DNA of 56,424 bases from an uncultured Chloroflexota bacterium (lineage in GTDB: Bacteria > Chloroflexota > Anaerolineae > Promineifilales > Promineifilaceae). The notes under the pieces were generated by a model that searched no databases, was not told the origin of the DNA, and saw only the letters and a program-made list of their open reading frames with translations. The translations under genes and the position numbers were made by a program. This document shows positions 25,601 through 33,106 of this stretch, piece by piece. Position 1 is the stretch's first letter. Each line of letters starts with the position of its first letter. The DNA is taken from the NCBI GenBank assembly GCA_900696625.1, contig CAADGU010000209.1, forward strand, positions 1 through 56,424, read 5' to 3'.

Positions 25601-26344
25601 CTGGATGCCTTCCAGGTCTACTCGGCGGAACAGGTGCAAGCCTTTATGTCCCTCTTCATACGCGGAGCCGAACGGGACACACTTGATCCCTTCCTGGATG
25701 CCAGCGCCCTCATTTACCGGGATAAGCTGGATGAAGATGAGCAGATTGATTTCAAGACCAAAGCCAAATCCTTTGTGCGCCTCTACCAGTTTTTAGCGCA
25801 AATCCTGCCCTTCGTGGATGCCGACATGGAGAGCCTGAAAACCTTCCTCAAGCTGCTGCTGACCAAGCTGCCGGCACCGGATGATCCTGATTATTTGAAG
25901 GGAATTTTGGAGAGTGTGGATTTGGATAGCTACCGGGTGGAGCATGAAGCGACGGTGCATATCCTGTTGGAAGGAGATAAGGAAATTGACCCCATCCCGA
26001 CGGAGATTGGCGGCGGCCGTTATGTGCCGGAACTGGATTTGTTGAGCCATATTATTGCCGATTTTAACCAGCGTTTTGGCAATACGACCTGGGGCAGTGA
26101 TGAAAAGGTGACACGGGATATTTTTCAGGATTTGGCGGAAGAGGTAGCCAGCAGCGAGGAGTATCAACAGGCCAAAGCCAACTCAGACCGCCAAAATGCG
26201 CGGATTGCCTTTGAGAAGATGCTGGTCACGGCCGTGCAAAAGTACATCTATACCCGCACCGACTTCTACCGCGATTTTACCAATCAGCCAGAGGTAAAAA
26301 GTTTTCTGGTGAACGAGTTGTTTCGGTATGATTATGATGGGTGA
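22700..26344 (+). CDS. hsdR: type I restriction endonuclease HsdR with N-terminal EAD7-like domain
   Basis: A 1214-aa product; the ATG at 22700 follows GGAGG at 8 nt. Residues 1-75 match the effector-associated domain EAD7 pattern (FSLAELKTLTFDLGLDY, then MERRGKL). A small alpha/beta domain follows (about 93-165; VEFIGAAYGSMRLLVSLPE) of the kind that accompanies such adaptors. From about residue 210 the protein is ordinary HsdR: nuclease region with FELKNN near 385, SAGSGKSYS at about 541, DEAHSS near 647 and later helicase motifs. Codon usage changes sharply near 23520, from A/T-ending to C-ending codons, so the N-terminal part was joined from another source. EADs mediate homotypic recruitment in bacterial conflict systems. 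ATP-driven DNA translocation and cutting are expected. Confidence 0.9.
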   Translation: MFSNLSSEERSQIRQRLAEGFSLAELKTLTFDLGLDYQEFPYGVKAEFILELMTHMERRGKLSCLITEAIRQRPNLDLVPFLSKLPACSPNKKYQVILPTDHVGEAQIILKELAARLNFPPESVEFIGAAYGSMRLLVSLPETFDDALENKGTLSTEQYLLESITPFEQLDTISQNAWRYVAETSHKLVQERNPKSVLYQGLPMNHGYYYPVIPWNEAVKVVEQNIATPPSSYHSPTDISEKGLETLIADYLVNGNQYILGNSNDYDKALCLDWAQLIAFWEATQPLTLAAIPEQDKLLQRLSDQIRDKGIVEVLRKGIKYQQHRLTLYYPQPPHSLNPQAVKNYQANRFSITRQVHFSQQRPRQSLDMVIFINGLPLITFELKNNLTTQNVNHAKRQYREERDPKEPLFRFARCLVHLAVDDQEVWMTTELKGKSTFFLPFNRGQGYGKPIWEAVNHGKGNPLNPNGLMTAYLWEEVLIKESLSGIVEKYARIIQDKDSKTGKKKAPRLVFPRFHQLDAVRKLLRDAQKQGAGQRYLIQHSAGSGKSYSIAWLAHQLVELNSLYTHQPIFNSVIVVTDRVVLNRQIRDTIKQYAHVEGVVAAVRGSTELAEALEAGKKIIIATIQTFPFVLAKVGAMGDKTFAVIIDEAHSSQGGNIAAKMNLALGRESIAEIEDDEDLINALVKNQKMLHNASYFAFTATPKNRTLQTFGVAHPLTGKYYPFHVYTMKQAIEEGFILDVLENYTTYKSYYKILKKVTDDPQFDSKRANKRLRHYVEGHPDSIRQKAEIMIHHFFDEVIKPKKIGGQAKAMVVTGGIINAIEYFWAFQAYLQEINSPYKAIVAFSGSKNHKGQAYDEASLNGFPSRDIEEVFENDEYRFLIVAEKYQTGYDQPLLHTMYVDKVLSDVKAVQTISRLNRSHSDKTDTFVLDFVNSADAIQKAFDPFYQTTILSEGADFDRLNDLQDALDAFQVYSAEQVQAFMSLFIRGAERDTLDPFLDASALIYRDKLDEDEQIDFKTKAKSFVRLYQFLAQILPFVDADMESLKTFLKLLLTKLPAPDDPDYLKGILESVDLDSYRVEHEATVHILLEGDKEIDPIPTEIGGGRYVPELDLLSHIIADFNQRFGNTTWGSDEKVTRDIFQDLAEEVASSEEYQQAKANSDRQNARIAFEKMLVTAVQKYIYTRTDFYRDFTNQPEVKSFLVNELFRYDYDG

Positions 26345-26385
26345 TGGGGATGGTAACGGCCGGTTGGCAAGGAGCATGACAAATA

Positions 26386-26913
26386 ATGGACAATCCCTTT
26401 GAAGTTGGTAGACGGTATCGCAATCGGAACGGAGCTTATGAGGTTTTAGCTCTGGAAGATGAGCAGATGACAATTTTGTATGATAACGGCCGTGTGCAAA
26501 CCGTCAGCATTCCTATGCAGGCACGTATCTGGGCCAACATTCAGATAGACGAAACACCTACAAAGCCAAAATCAGCCAGAGTTGATAAAGATGATGAGGG
26601 ACTTGATTCCTGGCCGATTAAAGAGCTGGTACAAGATGTCTTGCATACCTTCCATTCACCCCATCCTACTGATGTCATTGACCAGGTGTTTTTGGCTATC
26701 GAGAACAACTCGGCCTGGTTGGAGCGGTATGAACATCTTGTGGTTCATTACAGCGGCCAGGGCAAGTATGGCAAAATGACAGTAAATTCTATGATTGGTC
26801 GCTTCACCAAAGATTTGACGGGGATGGTGACACTAAAAGCAGAGAATGTTGCCAGCAGCAGCCTGGTAAAATCCTATTCTACTTTGGGTTATGAGGAGTA
26901 CGAACGCAAGTAG
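26386..26913 (+). CDS. unknown protein downstream of hsdR
   Basis: A 175-aa product, 41 bp after hsdR. AGGAG lies 10-11 nt before the ATG. Residues 1-50 look like a small beta-barrel module (FEVGRRYRNRNGAYEVLAL, then ILYDNGRVQTV). The rest is mixed. No catalytic motif is recognised. Co-direction with the restriction operon suggests an accessory role. Not recognised as any toxin, antitoxin or methylase. Confidence 0.6.
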   Translation: MDNPFEVGRRYRNRNGAYEVLALEDEQMTILYDNGRVQTVSIPMQARIWANIQIDETPTKPKSARVDKDDEGLDSWPIKELVQDVLHTFHSPHPTDVIDQVFLAIENNSAWLERYEHLVVHYSGQGKYGKMTVNSMIGRFTKDLTGMVTLKAENVASSSLVKSYSTLGYEEYERK

Positions 26914-26930
26914 TTGTTGAGAAAGTTGTC

Positions 26931-27350
26931 GTGTCAGCAGAACGAGAATTTGTACAAGAACGCTTTAATATTGTTAAACAAATTTTGGCGGATGAAGGCA
27001 AGCTACGAAAACGCCATGAACAGATTGCATTGGAGCGTGAATATCGTTTGTTGGGCAAGATACTCTATGAAGTTGAAGAAGGTCATGTTTTAGCGGCTCT
27101 CAAATCCTGGCAGCAACGATTTGAACATGATTTACAAATTCAACTTAAACAATATGAAACCAATGGTTTCACGCGGGATGAATGGCAGCAGTTATCAGTT
27201 GAGGTAAGAAATCATACGCCGGAACCAGCACGGTCTCCGTACAAAGTAATTATCACAGACAGGAACGGAGAAAAGTTTGTCATTGATGCTGCTTATATTT
27301 TGTTGATGACTGATTTGATAAAGCGTTTACAGATGTGGCTCGATACCTGA
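26931..27350 (+). CDS. unknown helical protein
   Basis: A 139-aa product starting with GTG at 26931, 17 bp after the preceding gene, so probably co-transcribed. The first 85 residues are strongly helical and charged (ERFNIVKQILADEGKLRKRH). A short beta-rich tail follows (YKVIITDRNGEKFVIDAA). Weak Shine-Dalgarno. No family recognised. It could bind the 175-aa protein as a two-component accessory. Confidence 0.55.
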   Translation: MSAEREFVQERFNIVKQILADEGKLRKRHEQIALEREYRLLGKILYEVEEGHVLAALKSWQQRFEHDLQIQLKQYETNGFTRDEWQQLSVEVRNHTPEPARSPYKVIITDRNGEKFVIDAAYILLMTDLIKRLQMWLDT

Positions 27351-27470
27351 TATTGCACGTGCCTTCTTTCCACTTTTACCCTAAAAACGAATTTATGGAC
27401 TGCTGGCATAAGGCGGAGGGTCAATCAGCAGGGGAATGAGGGGGGACGGCCGTTGCGCCAGGTGCATACC

Positions 27471-28523
27471 ATGACAGAATTCATTTATGCCCACCCGTCA
27501 CCATATGATGTTTCCATCACATTGGCTATCTTCGACAATTGGGAACAAGTGACCCGGCGTGTATTCCCCTTGCGAAACTTAACAGGGCAGACAGCAGATG
27601 AACAGATCGAGGAAGCAGCGTCTATCATGGCAGATGTAGCCGGCGAATTGCATCACATGACGGGTTTGGGGGTTGATAGGGGAACGGTTAAGCTAAACGG
27701 CAAGAAAGCGTATGATGTTATCTATAAAGACCATGCGCCCCACCCCCAGGTACGTTATTTTCGGTGCGGAGTCAAGTTTGTGTTCACAACTACCCTCAAC
27801 TACCAATGGGTAAACGGCCGTCAACACAGCTTGCGCAAAAGATTAGGCGAGGGATGGCAGCGGCAAATTTGGGAGGAGTATAAACCAGTGTCCTTTCGCT
27901 TACCTTGCCTTCCGGCCTTCAATGCAAACGAGCGGCAGGAACACTTCTTTTATTTTTCTGGAGTAAAGAAGCGTGGGCGCAAAACGATAGGATGGAATTG
28001 TCATTTTGATAGGGAAGATGCCGTTTACACTCGATTCATTGAACGATTTAATGATGAAGGCAACCTGGCAGTTAAGTCAGAACGTTATTGGCGCAAACCG
28101 GACAGCTATGTCTCTGTAGATGGGTTTGATTGGCCTCCCCCCAAATTCAGCACAGACAGGATACCGCGTCGATCAAAACTCGCCAGCCAGCCAAAGGATA
28201 ATACCGATTACGTTTATCTCATTCGCATGGGGCGCACCAACTTTTACAAAATCGGTAAGTCAAATGATCCGAAGGGACGTTTAGCCAGTATGCAAACAGC
28301 CAGCCCTCATAAGTTGAAGATAGTCCATGTTTTCAAAGCGGACAATGCAGCAGCGGCCGAAGAATCGCTGCACCACCGGTTGCATGGGGTCAGGCAGGCA
28401 GGCGAATGGTTTAAGCTTACAGATGAACAACAAAAGATGATTGCCAGTATATCCGCTTATGAAGAAGGGCAATTTATTATAGGGGGAATGAAGCGGAGTA
28501 TGGGGGAACTTTTTTCGGAGTAG
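27471..28523 (+). CDS. GIY-YIG-family (T5orf172/MUG113-type) protein
   Basis: A 350-aa product. The ATG at 27471 is preferred over an upstream TTG. Residues about 245-335 form a GIY-YIG-like nuclease domain: YVYLIRMG, then FYKIGKSNDPKGRLASMQTA, then EESLHHRL and GEWFKL. This is the order seen in the T5orf172/MUG113 group. The N-terminal 240 residues are unrecognised. Such domains occur in phage proteins and in anti-phage nucleases. It lies between the type I operon and the pPIWI-RE locus, so a defence role is likely but unproven. The 199-bp gap after it begins with a GGATGGTGCCACCC word shared with the 57-bp dispersed repeat. Confidence 0.75.
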   Translation: MTEFIYAHPSPYDVSITLAIFDNWEQVTRRVFPLRNLTGQTADEQIEEAASIMADVAGELHHMTGLGVDRGTVKLNGKKAYDVIYKDHAPHPQVRYFRCGVKFVFTTTLNYQWVNGRQHSLRKRLGEGWQRQIWEEYKPVSFRLPCLPAFNANERQEHFFYFSGVKKRGRKTIGWNCHFDREDAVYTRFIERFNDEGNLAVKSERYWRKPDSYVSVDGFDWPPPKFSTDRIPRRSKLASQPKDNTDYVYLIRMGRTNFYKIGKSNDPKGRLASMQTASPHKLKIVHVFKADNAAAAEESLHHRLHGVRQAGEWFKLTDEQQKMIASISAYEEGQFIIGGMKRSMGELFSE

Positions 28524-28722
28524 TTGGATGGTGCCACCCATACTCCTGCGGGTAGGTAATAATGCCAGCTAATTATCAACACCTACTCTCCTAGCCAACT
28601 GTGTCAACTGGCGGCCGATCTGTATAGTCTGGCCGCCAAACATTTCTGGGATGAAATGCAATGAGGGGAGCCAGCGTTCTACTGGTTAAGAGCGTTCTGC
28701 TTGTTTCACAGTCCACATGATT

Positions 28723-29283
28723 TCATAGTCCAGGTGCCTGGTGGCGGCCGGTCATATTCAGCCGGTATTGCACCATTTCTGCGCTCGCCCCGAAATGGCG
28801 GGCTATTTCCTCGCGGGGCATCTCCTTGCCGATGGCCCAATCCAGACCGGGGCGTGTAATTTGCAGGCAGCCGCCCAGATAAGTTGCCTGTTCTTCATCT
28901 TCAGGATGATAACTCTGGCGTAAAATAGGCAGGTCAGTCTGGATCAGGATGGGCCGGTGGCCCAGAAGCAGATGCGCCAATTCGTGCATCAGGTTCGCTT
29001 CATGGCGTACGGCCGTGTGGCTGGGATTATAGATGATAATGGGTGAATGTTCAGGCACGGGAATGGTGACGGCCGACCAGCCGCTATCCCCTGTGGTCAC
29101 CAATGCCATAATCATGGTCGCGTCAAAATCCGGGATGGCATCAGGGGCTAACAAGGGAATGTGCAAATGCGCGGCCAGCCGGTCGGCCGGTAAGGGGTCA
29201 TAAGCATACAAACCCAGCTTCCGCCGCCAATGCACAGCCTCATTCTCGCACCACTGCCTGAATTCAACTCCCGTCGTATTCAT
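28723..29283 (-). CDS. ImmA/IrrE-family zinc metallopeptidase
   Basis: A 186-aa product with the HExxH zinc motif in HELAHLLLGH at about residues 100-109, characteristic of ImmA/IrrE (peptidase M78). Members cleave a partner XRE or DdrO-type repressor on receiving a damage or signalling cue. It is the last gene of a leftward operon xre - helicase - immA and starts 6 bp after the helicase stop. The XRE partner is the first gene of the same operon. This pairing suggests induced derepression of both divergent transcripts. Confidence 0.85.
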   Translation of the reverse strand: MNTTGVEFRQWCENEAVHWRRKLGLYAYDPLPADRLAAHLHIPLLAPDAIPDFDATMIMALVTTGDSGWSAVTIPVPEHSPIIIYNPSHTAVRHEANLMHELAHLLLGHRPILIQTDLPILRQSYHPEDEEQATYLGGCLQITRPGLDWAIGKEMPREEIARHFGASAEMVQYRLNMTGRHQAPGL

Positions 29284-29289
29284 CGCCGT

Positions 29290-31407
29290 TTAGACCATAC
29301 TGGTTTTTCCCACCACAACATCCCATAAGAGGGTATTGTCATCCCGTTGCATAGCATGGCGACACCAGTTCACATCCGCCAAAATTATCAACTTGCCCCG
29401 TGCCCTGGATATAGCGACATTGACTAACCTGATGCCCGCATCGCCACGTAGTAACTTCCCCAAATTCTCGCGCCCAGGGCCATCCACAATATCAAATATC
29501 ACCACGTCGGCTTCGCTGCCCTGAAATTGATGGATTGTTCCTACCTCAACGTGTTGCTTCATACCTCTATTCTTTAACTCTTCTTTTATTAGCTTGTATT
29601 GCGCCCGGTATGGGGTAATGATGGCAATGGAAATGTTACTGCCTTGTGACGCAGCTCTCTCTAATATAATCTGGGCGAAAATCACTCCCAGGAAAGCCGA
29701 TGTTCGGTTTTGCCAGCTTTTGGAAGCCCTTTCACAACCTACATTCGTATCAGATTTCCCCATGTTCAGAATAAAGACGCCCTGACCTTCGGCCGGTGGT
29801 AAGAAGCGTAATTGTCCGACGCGAGATTCATCTACTGCGTTGTAGACCTCTGGATAAAGGTGTTGGATCACACTCCAAATGTCCGAAATGCAGCGTCGCT
29901 GACTTGTAATTCGCGCCAGGCGTTTATCTTCAATCTGAATATGTCTTCTGTCACCTTTCCCAATGGACAATTGGGCAAAATCATAAGCGTCATAGCCCAT
30001 CCAATAATCTGTTTCTTCATCGGGGGCTGGCCCTTCCTCGTACACCGGCCCAAGTTGGCGAGGGTCTCCAGCCAACAAAAATCGCTGCTTCGCCAGCGAA
30101 CTTAAATAGAGACACACAGCCGGGGGTACCATTGTGACCTCATCAACCAGCACCGTATCCCATGATTGTGCAATAATGGGGCTGGTTGGCATGTAGGCTT
30201 GGGTGGTTGTGGTCGCCACAACCAGACATTGCTGCATATGGGACAGCACTAAATCTTTGAGTTGTTCTTGAAGTTCTAGCAGTTCGGCGCGCATGAGAGC
30301 CAGCCGCTCCTCTTGGACTTCTTCTCCTTTGGTTGCGGCTTGAATGGTGCTTGCCAGCCAGGAAATTTGGGAACTGACTGTCTCTTGCTCCATTGACCCC
30401 AGTAACTCCGAGCGCGAAAGAATCTCTGCCTTACGAGGATAACCATATCGCAGTATGCGCCGCTGCGAAAGCAAACCACGATGTTCGCTATTTTCAAGTT
30501 GGCTCACCAGTTGAGACAAGGCTACGTCTACGGCCACATTCGAGGGGGCGACCAAAAGAATCCGGCCTTGAGGTTGTTGTTTGATTAAACGAAGCATAAG
30601 ACTGGCAAGGCAGAATGTTTTACCGGCACCTGGTGGCCCCCACAGAAAACGAGTCCAGGGAGTAGCTGCGGCAGCGAGCATAAGCGCCACGCGGCCAGAA
30701 TCTTCGTTAGCAATGATGTAACTAGTTTTTGTATCTGGCGCAAAGAAGACCTGGCCCAGGGGGGGTATCTGGTTTAGTTTCTGGATTGATTCAGCCAGTT
30801 GGTTCAATAGGAAAGCGCGATCTATGTATAACTGCAACGGCAATTGCGCTTGTTCGATGCTATTTTCTAGCGAAACGTAAAGAAGATTATTTTCACTATC
30901 TTGACCCACAATACGGCCGTTGACCCATGTCCCATATCCGTATGAAGCAACAACAACAGGCGCTTCATTCGGAATAAGTGTGTCGCCTAATTCAACCTCA
31001 ACAGCATGAACATATTTCTTTTTTGTCTTCCCCACGCTGTAGATATTCTTGATCAGGAATCGTAATCTCTCAAGGCGGCCTGCATACCGCTTGACAATTG
31101 TCGCCACCTGTTCAGTAAGAGGTACAGGGCTTGTGGCGACATCTTGGGCCAGCCACTTCCCTTTTTCAGTTAAGTTGACAACACGGCCGTTACGCGCTAT
31201 CTGAAAGAAGGGCCTGGCTTCAGGTAAGTCAGCTAACGATTTGAGCAAATCAGCCAATTCTTCTGAGCCTTCCTGACGTTTGGCGACCGCTTCCCAACGA
31301 ATCCATACCTCTCCTTTTTCCCGTTGGAGTTCTCCAATGGTCTGAGCCATGTGCCAGATACGTCTCTTTGTCTGCTCATCTACGCTCATCTGATCCAGGA
31401 TGCTCAT
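29290..31407 (-). CDS. SF1B (Upf1/Dna2-like) helicase
   Basis: A 705-aa product. Helicase motifs in order: Walker A GPPGAGKTF near 257, Walker B-like VDEVTMVPP near 421, GDPRQLGPV after it, then ITPYRAQYKLIKEEL, TIHQFQGSEADVVIFDIV and NVAISRARGKLIIL. These define the AAA_11/AAA_12 superfamily-1 group that unwinds DNA or RNA 5' to 3'. The N-terminal 230 residues are unrecognised and may be a regulatory or beta-barrel domain. It lies between xre and immA, an unusual place for a helicase, and diverges from the pPIWI-RE operon. It may be a working part of that system. Confidence 0.88.
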   Translation of the reverse strand: MSILDQMSVDEQTKRRIWHMAQTIGELQREKGEVWIRWEAVAKRQEGSEELADLLKSLADLPEARPFFQIARNGRVVNLTEKGKWLAQDVATSPVPLTEQVATIVKRYAGRLERLRFLIKNIYSVGKTKKKYVHAVEVELGDTLIPNEAPVVVASYGYGTWVNGRIVGQDSENNLLYVSLENSIEQAQLPLQLYIDRAFLLNQLAESIQKLNQIPPLGQVFFAPDTKTSYIIANEDSGRVALMLAAAATPWTRFLWGPPGAGKTFCLASLMLRLIKQQPQGRILLVAPSNVAVDVALSQLVSQLENSEHRGLLSQRRILRYGYPRKAEILSRSELLGSMEQETVSSQISWLASTIQAATKGEEVQEERLALMRAELLELQEQLKDLVLSHMQQCLVVATTTTQAYMPTSPIIAQSWDTVLVDEVTMVPPAVCLYLSSLAKQRFLLAGDPRQLGPVYEEGPAPDEETDYWMGYDAYDFAQLSIGKGDRRHIQIEDKRLARITSQRRCISDIWSVIQHLYPEVYNAVDESRVGQLRFLPPAEGQGVFILNMGKSDTNVGCERASKSWQNRTSAFLGVIFAQIILERAASQGSNISIAIITPYRAQYKLIKEELKNRGMKQHVEVGTIHQFQGSEADVVIFDIVDGPGRENLGKLLRGDAGIRLVNVAISRARGKLIILADVNWCRHAMQRDDNTLLWDVVVGKTSMV

Positions 31408-31460
31408 TTTGTTACCCGGTGTACTCTAACCCAAAAGTGGTGGTCGTCTATAGAGGTTGG

Positions 31461-31829
31461 TTATGATGATTGCGGAATTTTACCAGCCCGTACTGCCCGG
31501 TAAGCGGCCTTCACCATCGTCGCCAGGGCCGTCGCCGTCTCCTGGTCTAGTTCTCTGTCTGCCCGTAAATGAACTTCAATCAGGTCGGGTGTATCCAGTT
31601 GTGGATTGTCTGCTTCGCTGGTATTCTTAAAGAAATGTGCGGGATCAACTTCCAGCCAATCGCAAAGCCGTAAATAAGTATCCATGTCCGGCAGTTTGCC
31701 ATTCTCTACACGGGATAACGTGGAAGGGCTAATATCGCCGATTTCTTGGGCGACCTGTCGTAAACCGGCCTCACCTCGTTTTGTGCGTACCATAATGGCT
31801 AACTGCTGACTATCAACGTAACTTGTCAT
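31461..31829 (-). CDS. XRE-family transcriptional repressor
   Basis: A 122-aa product. The helix-turn-helix domain spans about 8-65, with GLRQVAQEIGDISPSTLSRV as the DNA-binding core, followed by LCDWLEVDPAHFF. The C-terminal 50 residues are acidic and may be the dimer or protease-contact part. It heads the leftward operon with a helicase and an ImmA/IrrE protease. Two matched 16-bp operators lie in the 127-bp region that it shares with the pPIWI-RE operon. It probably represses both directions and is inactivated by the protease. Confidence 0.9.
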   Translation of the reverse strand: MTSYVDSQQLAIMVRTKRGEAGLRQVAQEIGDISPSTLSRVENGKLPDMDTYLRLCDWLEVDPAHFFKNTSEADNPQLDTPDLIEVHLRADRELDQETATALATMVKAAYRAVRAGKIPQSS

Positions 31830-31844
31830 TGTTCACCTCAAAAC

Positions 31845-31860
31845 GTTTCACGTATGAAAC
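31845..31860. promoter_or_regulatory. operator O1 for XRE repressor
   Basis: GTTTCACGTATGAAAC: 6-bp arms GTTTCA/TGAAAC around CGTA. It lies 15 bp upstream of the xre start, overlapping where xre transcription should begin (a TATACA-like -10 lies just upstream on the minus strand). This is a typical autorepression position. Confidence 0.65.
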
Positions 31861-31873
31861 AGTGTATATCCTA

Positions 31874-31902
31874 TTGCACAACTCACTCTCGTGTTGTATT
31901 AT
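31874..31902 (+). promoter_or_regulatory. sigma-70-type promoter of the pPIWI-RE operon
   Basis: TTGCAC (31874-31879), exactly 17 bp, then TATTAT (31897-31902). This is a close match to the housekeeping consensus. Transcription would start near 31909, upstream of the REase gene, with operator O2 immediately downstream. Confidence 0.65.
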
Positions 31903-31914
31903 GTATTGTACATC

Positions 31915-31930
31915 GTTTGATTGGTGAAAC
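31915..31930. promoter_or_regulatory. operator O2 for XRE repressor
   Basis: GTTTGATTGGTGAAAC has the same 16-bp length as O1 and shares GTTT, the A at position 6 and the whole TGAAAC half-site. It covers the expected transcription start zone of the pPIWI-RE operon, so binding should block it. Confidence 0.55.
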
Positions 31931-31956
31931 GCAAGAGCTAAGAGGTTGGTTACAAG

Positions 31957-33096
31957 ATGAACAACGATTTATTGATCTATCTGGCCGTTGGCCTGCTGGC
32001 CTATGAAAAACAGGAGTATGGCTACCCCTACCCGCCCACGTTGCAACAGGGGTTCAATCGCCTGGCCGGGCATTATTTGGAGCAGGGCAAAGAGCCACCG
32101 GGAACGATGACGGCCGTGTGGCAGCTTTTTCACCGGCCGCTCAACCAGTGGTGGCCGGAAGGGGCGTTGCCTGCTGAACTAGACGGTGATTACCCCCTGC
32201 TTTACGATGATCGCGTAGATGAGCAGATCGTGGAGTATCTGGCCGAGTTGCCGGTGACGGCGGCAACGGCCGTTTCCCAGTTGGAAGCCATTTTAGATAA
32301 TCAGCTTGTCCAAACCCTGTTGGAAGGGCTGCGCGAGCTATACCACCAACAGCCGGAACGGGCACAACAGGCATATGAAAAAGTGCGCCGCTTTTTGATC
32401 GAGCATCCGTATACCAGCAACGCGGCGCTCATTCGCCACCTGGGAACAATCCGTGATGTTGACCTGACGCTCATGCAAAAGATGTATGAACCGGCCGTTG
32501 ACAAACCGTTGTTCATGCACGAAGGGCACTACTGGTTGTGTCCTCATTGTGGCGGACTGTTACGGTGGCGCGACGGCCGTGCCCGCTGCGCCAAACCAGG
32601 CGTTTGCGGCCGTCTCTACCCGGACTACGGCGGGCGACAACCACTTCGGCCAGAAGCAGACCTCATGGCCCTGAAATGGAGTATTCATGCCCGCACCTGC
32701 ATCCCCGGTTTGTGTGAGATTGCCCTGTTTGACACCCTCAACAGCGAACCTTATCACAATCACGTGGCCGTTGCGCTGTGGCCGGGCGTAGATCGATATG
32801 ATTTGCAACTGCGTTTTAACGATGGTGAAACATGGGCCGTAGACGTGAAGGATTATAAAAACCCACAGCAGTTGGGCCGCAAAATTGCCACTGATACCCT
32901 GTATGACGCCGAGCCAGCCTTACGCTGGCAGCAAGGCTTTTACGTGGTGCCTTTCTATCGCACCGATCACCACGCAACCGATATGCAATATCTCGCCAAA
33001 GTGAAAAAGGCTGCCGGGAAGCTGCCCCCAAATATCACTATTCTCACTGAACAGGAGTTTCTGGACGCAGTACAAGTCAGAATCAAAAAGCGTTGA
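31957..33096 (+). CDS. pPIWI-RE-associated restriction-endonuclease-like protein
   Basis: A 379-aa product. A zinc ribbon at about 195-215 (CPHCGGLLRWRDG, then CAKPGVC) is followed by a PD-(D/E)XK-type core, with GETWAVDVKDYKNP near 290-303 supplying the acidic and Lys residues. The N-terminal 190 residues are helical. This matches the REase partner described for pPIWI-RE systems, which always travel with a DinG-type helicase and the pPIWI protein; both follow immediately here. Expected to cut DNA selected by the pPIWI-helicase complex. First gene of the operon, with promoter and operator upstream. Confidence 0.8.
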   Translation: MNNDLLIYLAVGLLAYEKQEYGYPYPPTLQQGFNRLAGHYLEQGKEPPGTMTAVWQLFHRPLNQWWPEGALPAELDGDYPLLYDDRVDEQIVEYLAELPVTAATAVSQLEAILDNQLVQTLLEGLRELYHQQPERAQQAYEKVRRFLIEHPYTSNAALIRHLGTIRDVDLTLMQKMYEPAVDKPLFMHEGHYWLCPHCGGLLRWRDGRARCAKPGVCGRLYPDYGGRQPLRPEADLMALKWSIHARTCIPGLCEIALFDTLNSEPYHNHVAVALWPGVDRYDLQLRFNDGETWAVDVKDYKNPQQLGRKIATDTLYDAEPALRWQQGFYVVPFYRTDHHATDMQYLAKVKKAAGKLPPNITILTEQEFLDAVQVRIKKR

Positions 33097-33106
33097 GGAG
33101 GAGGCC

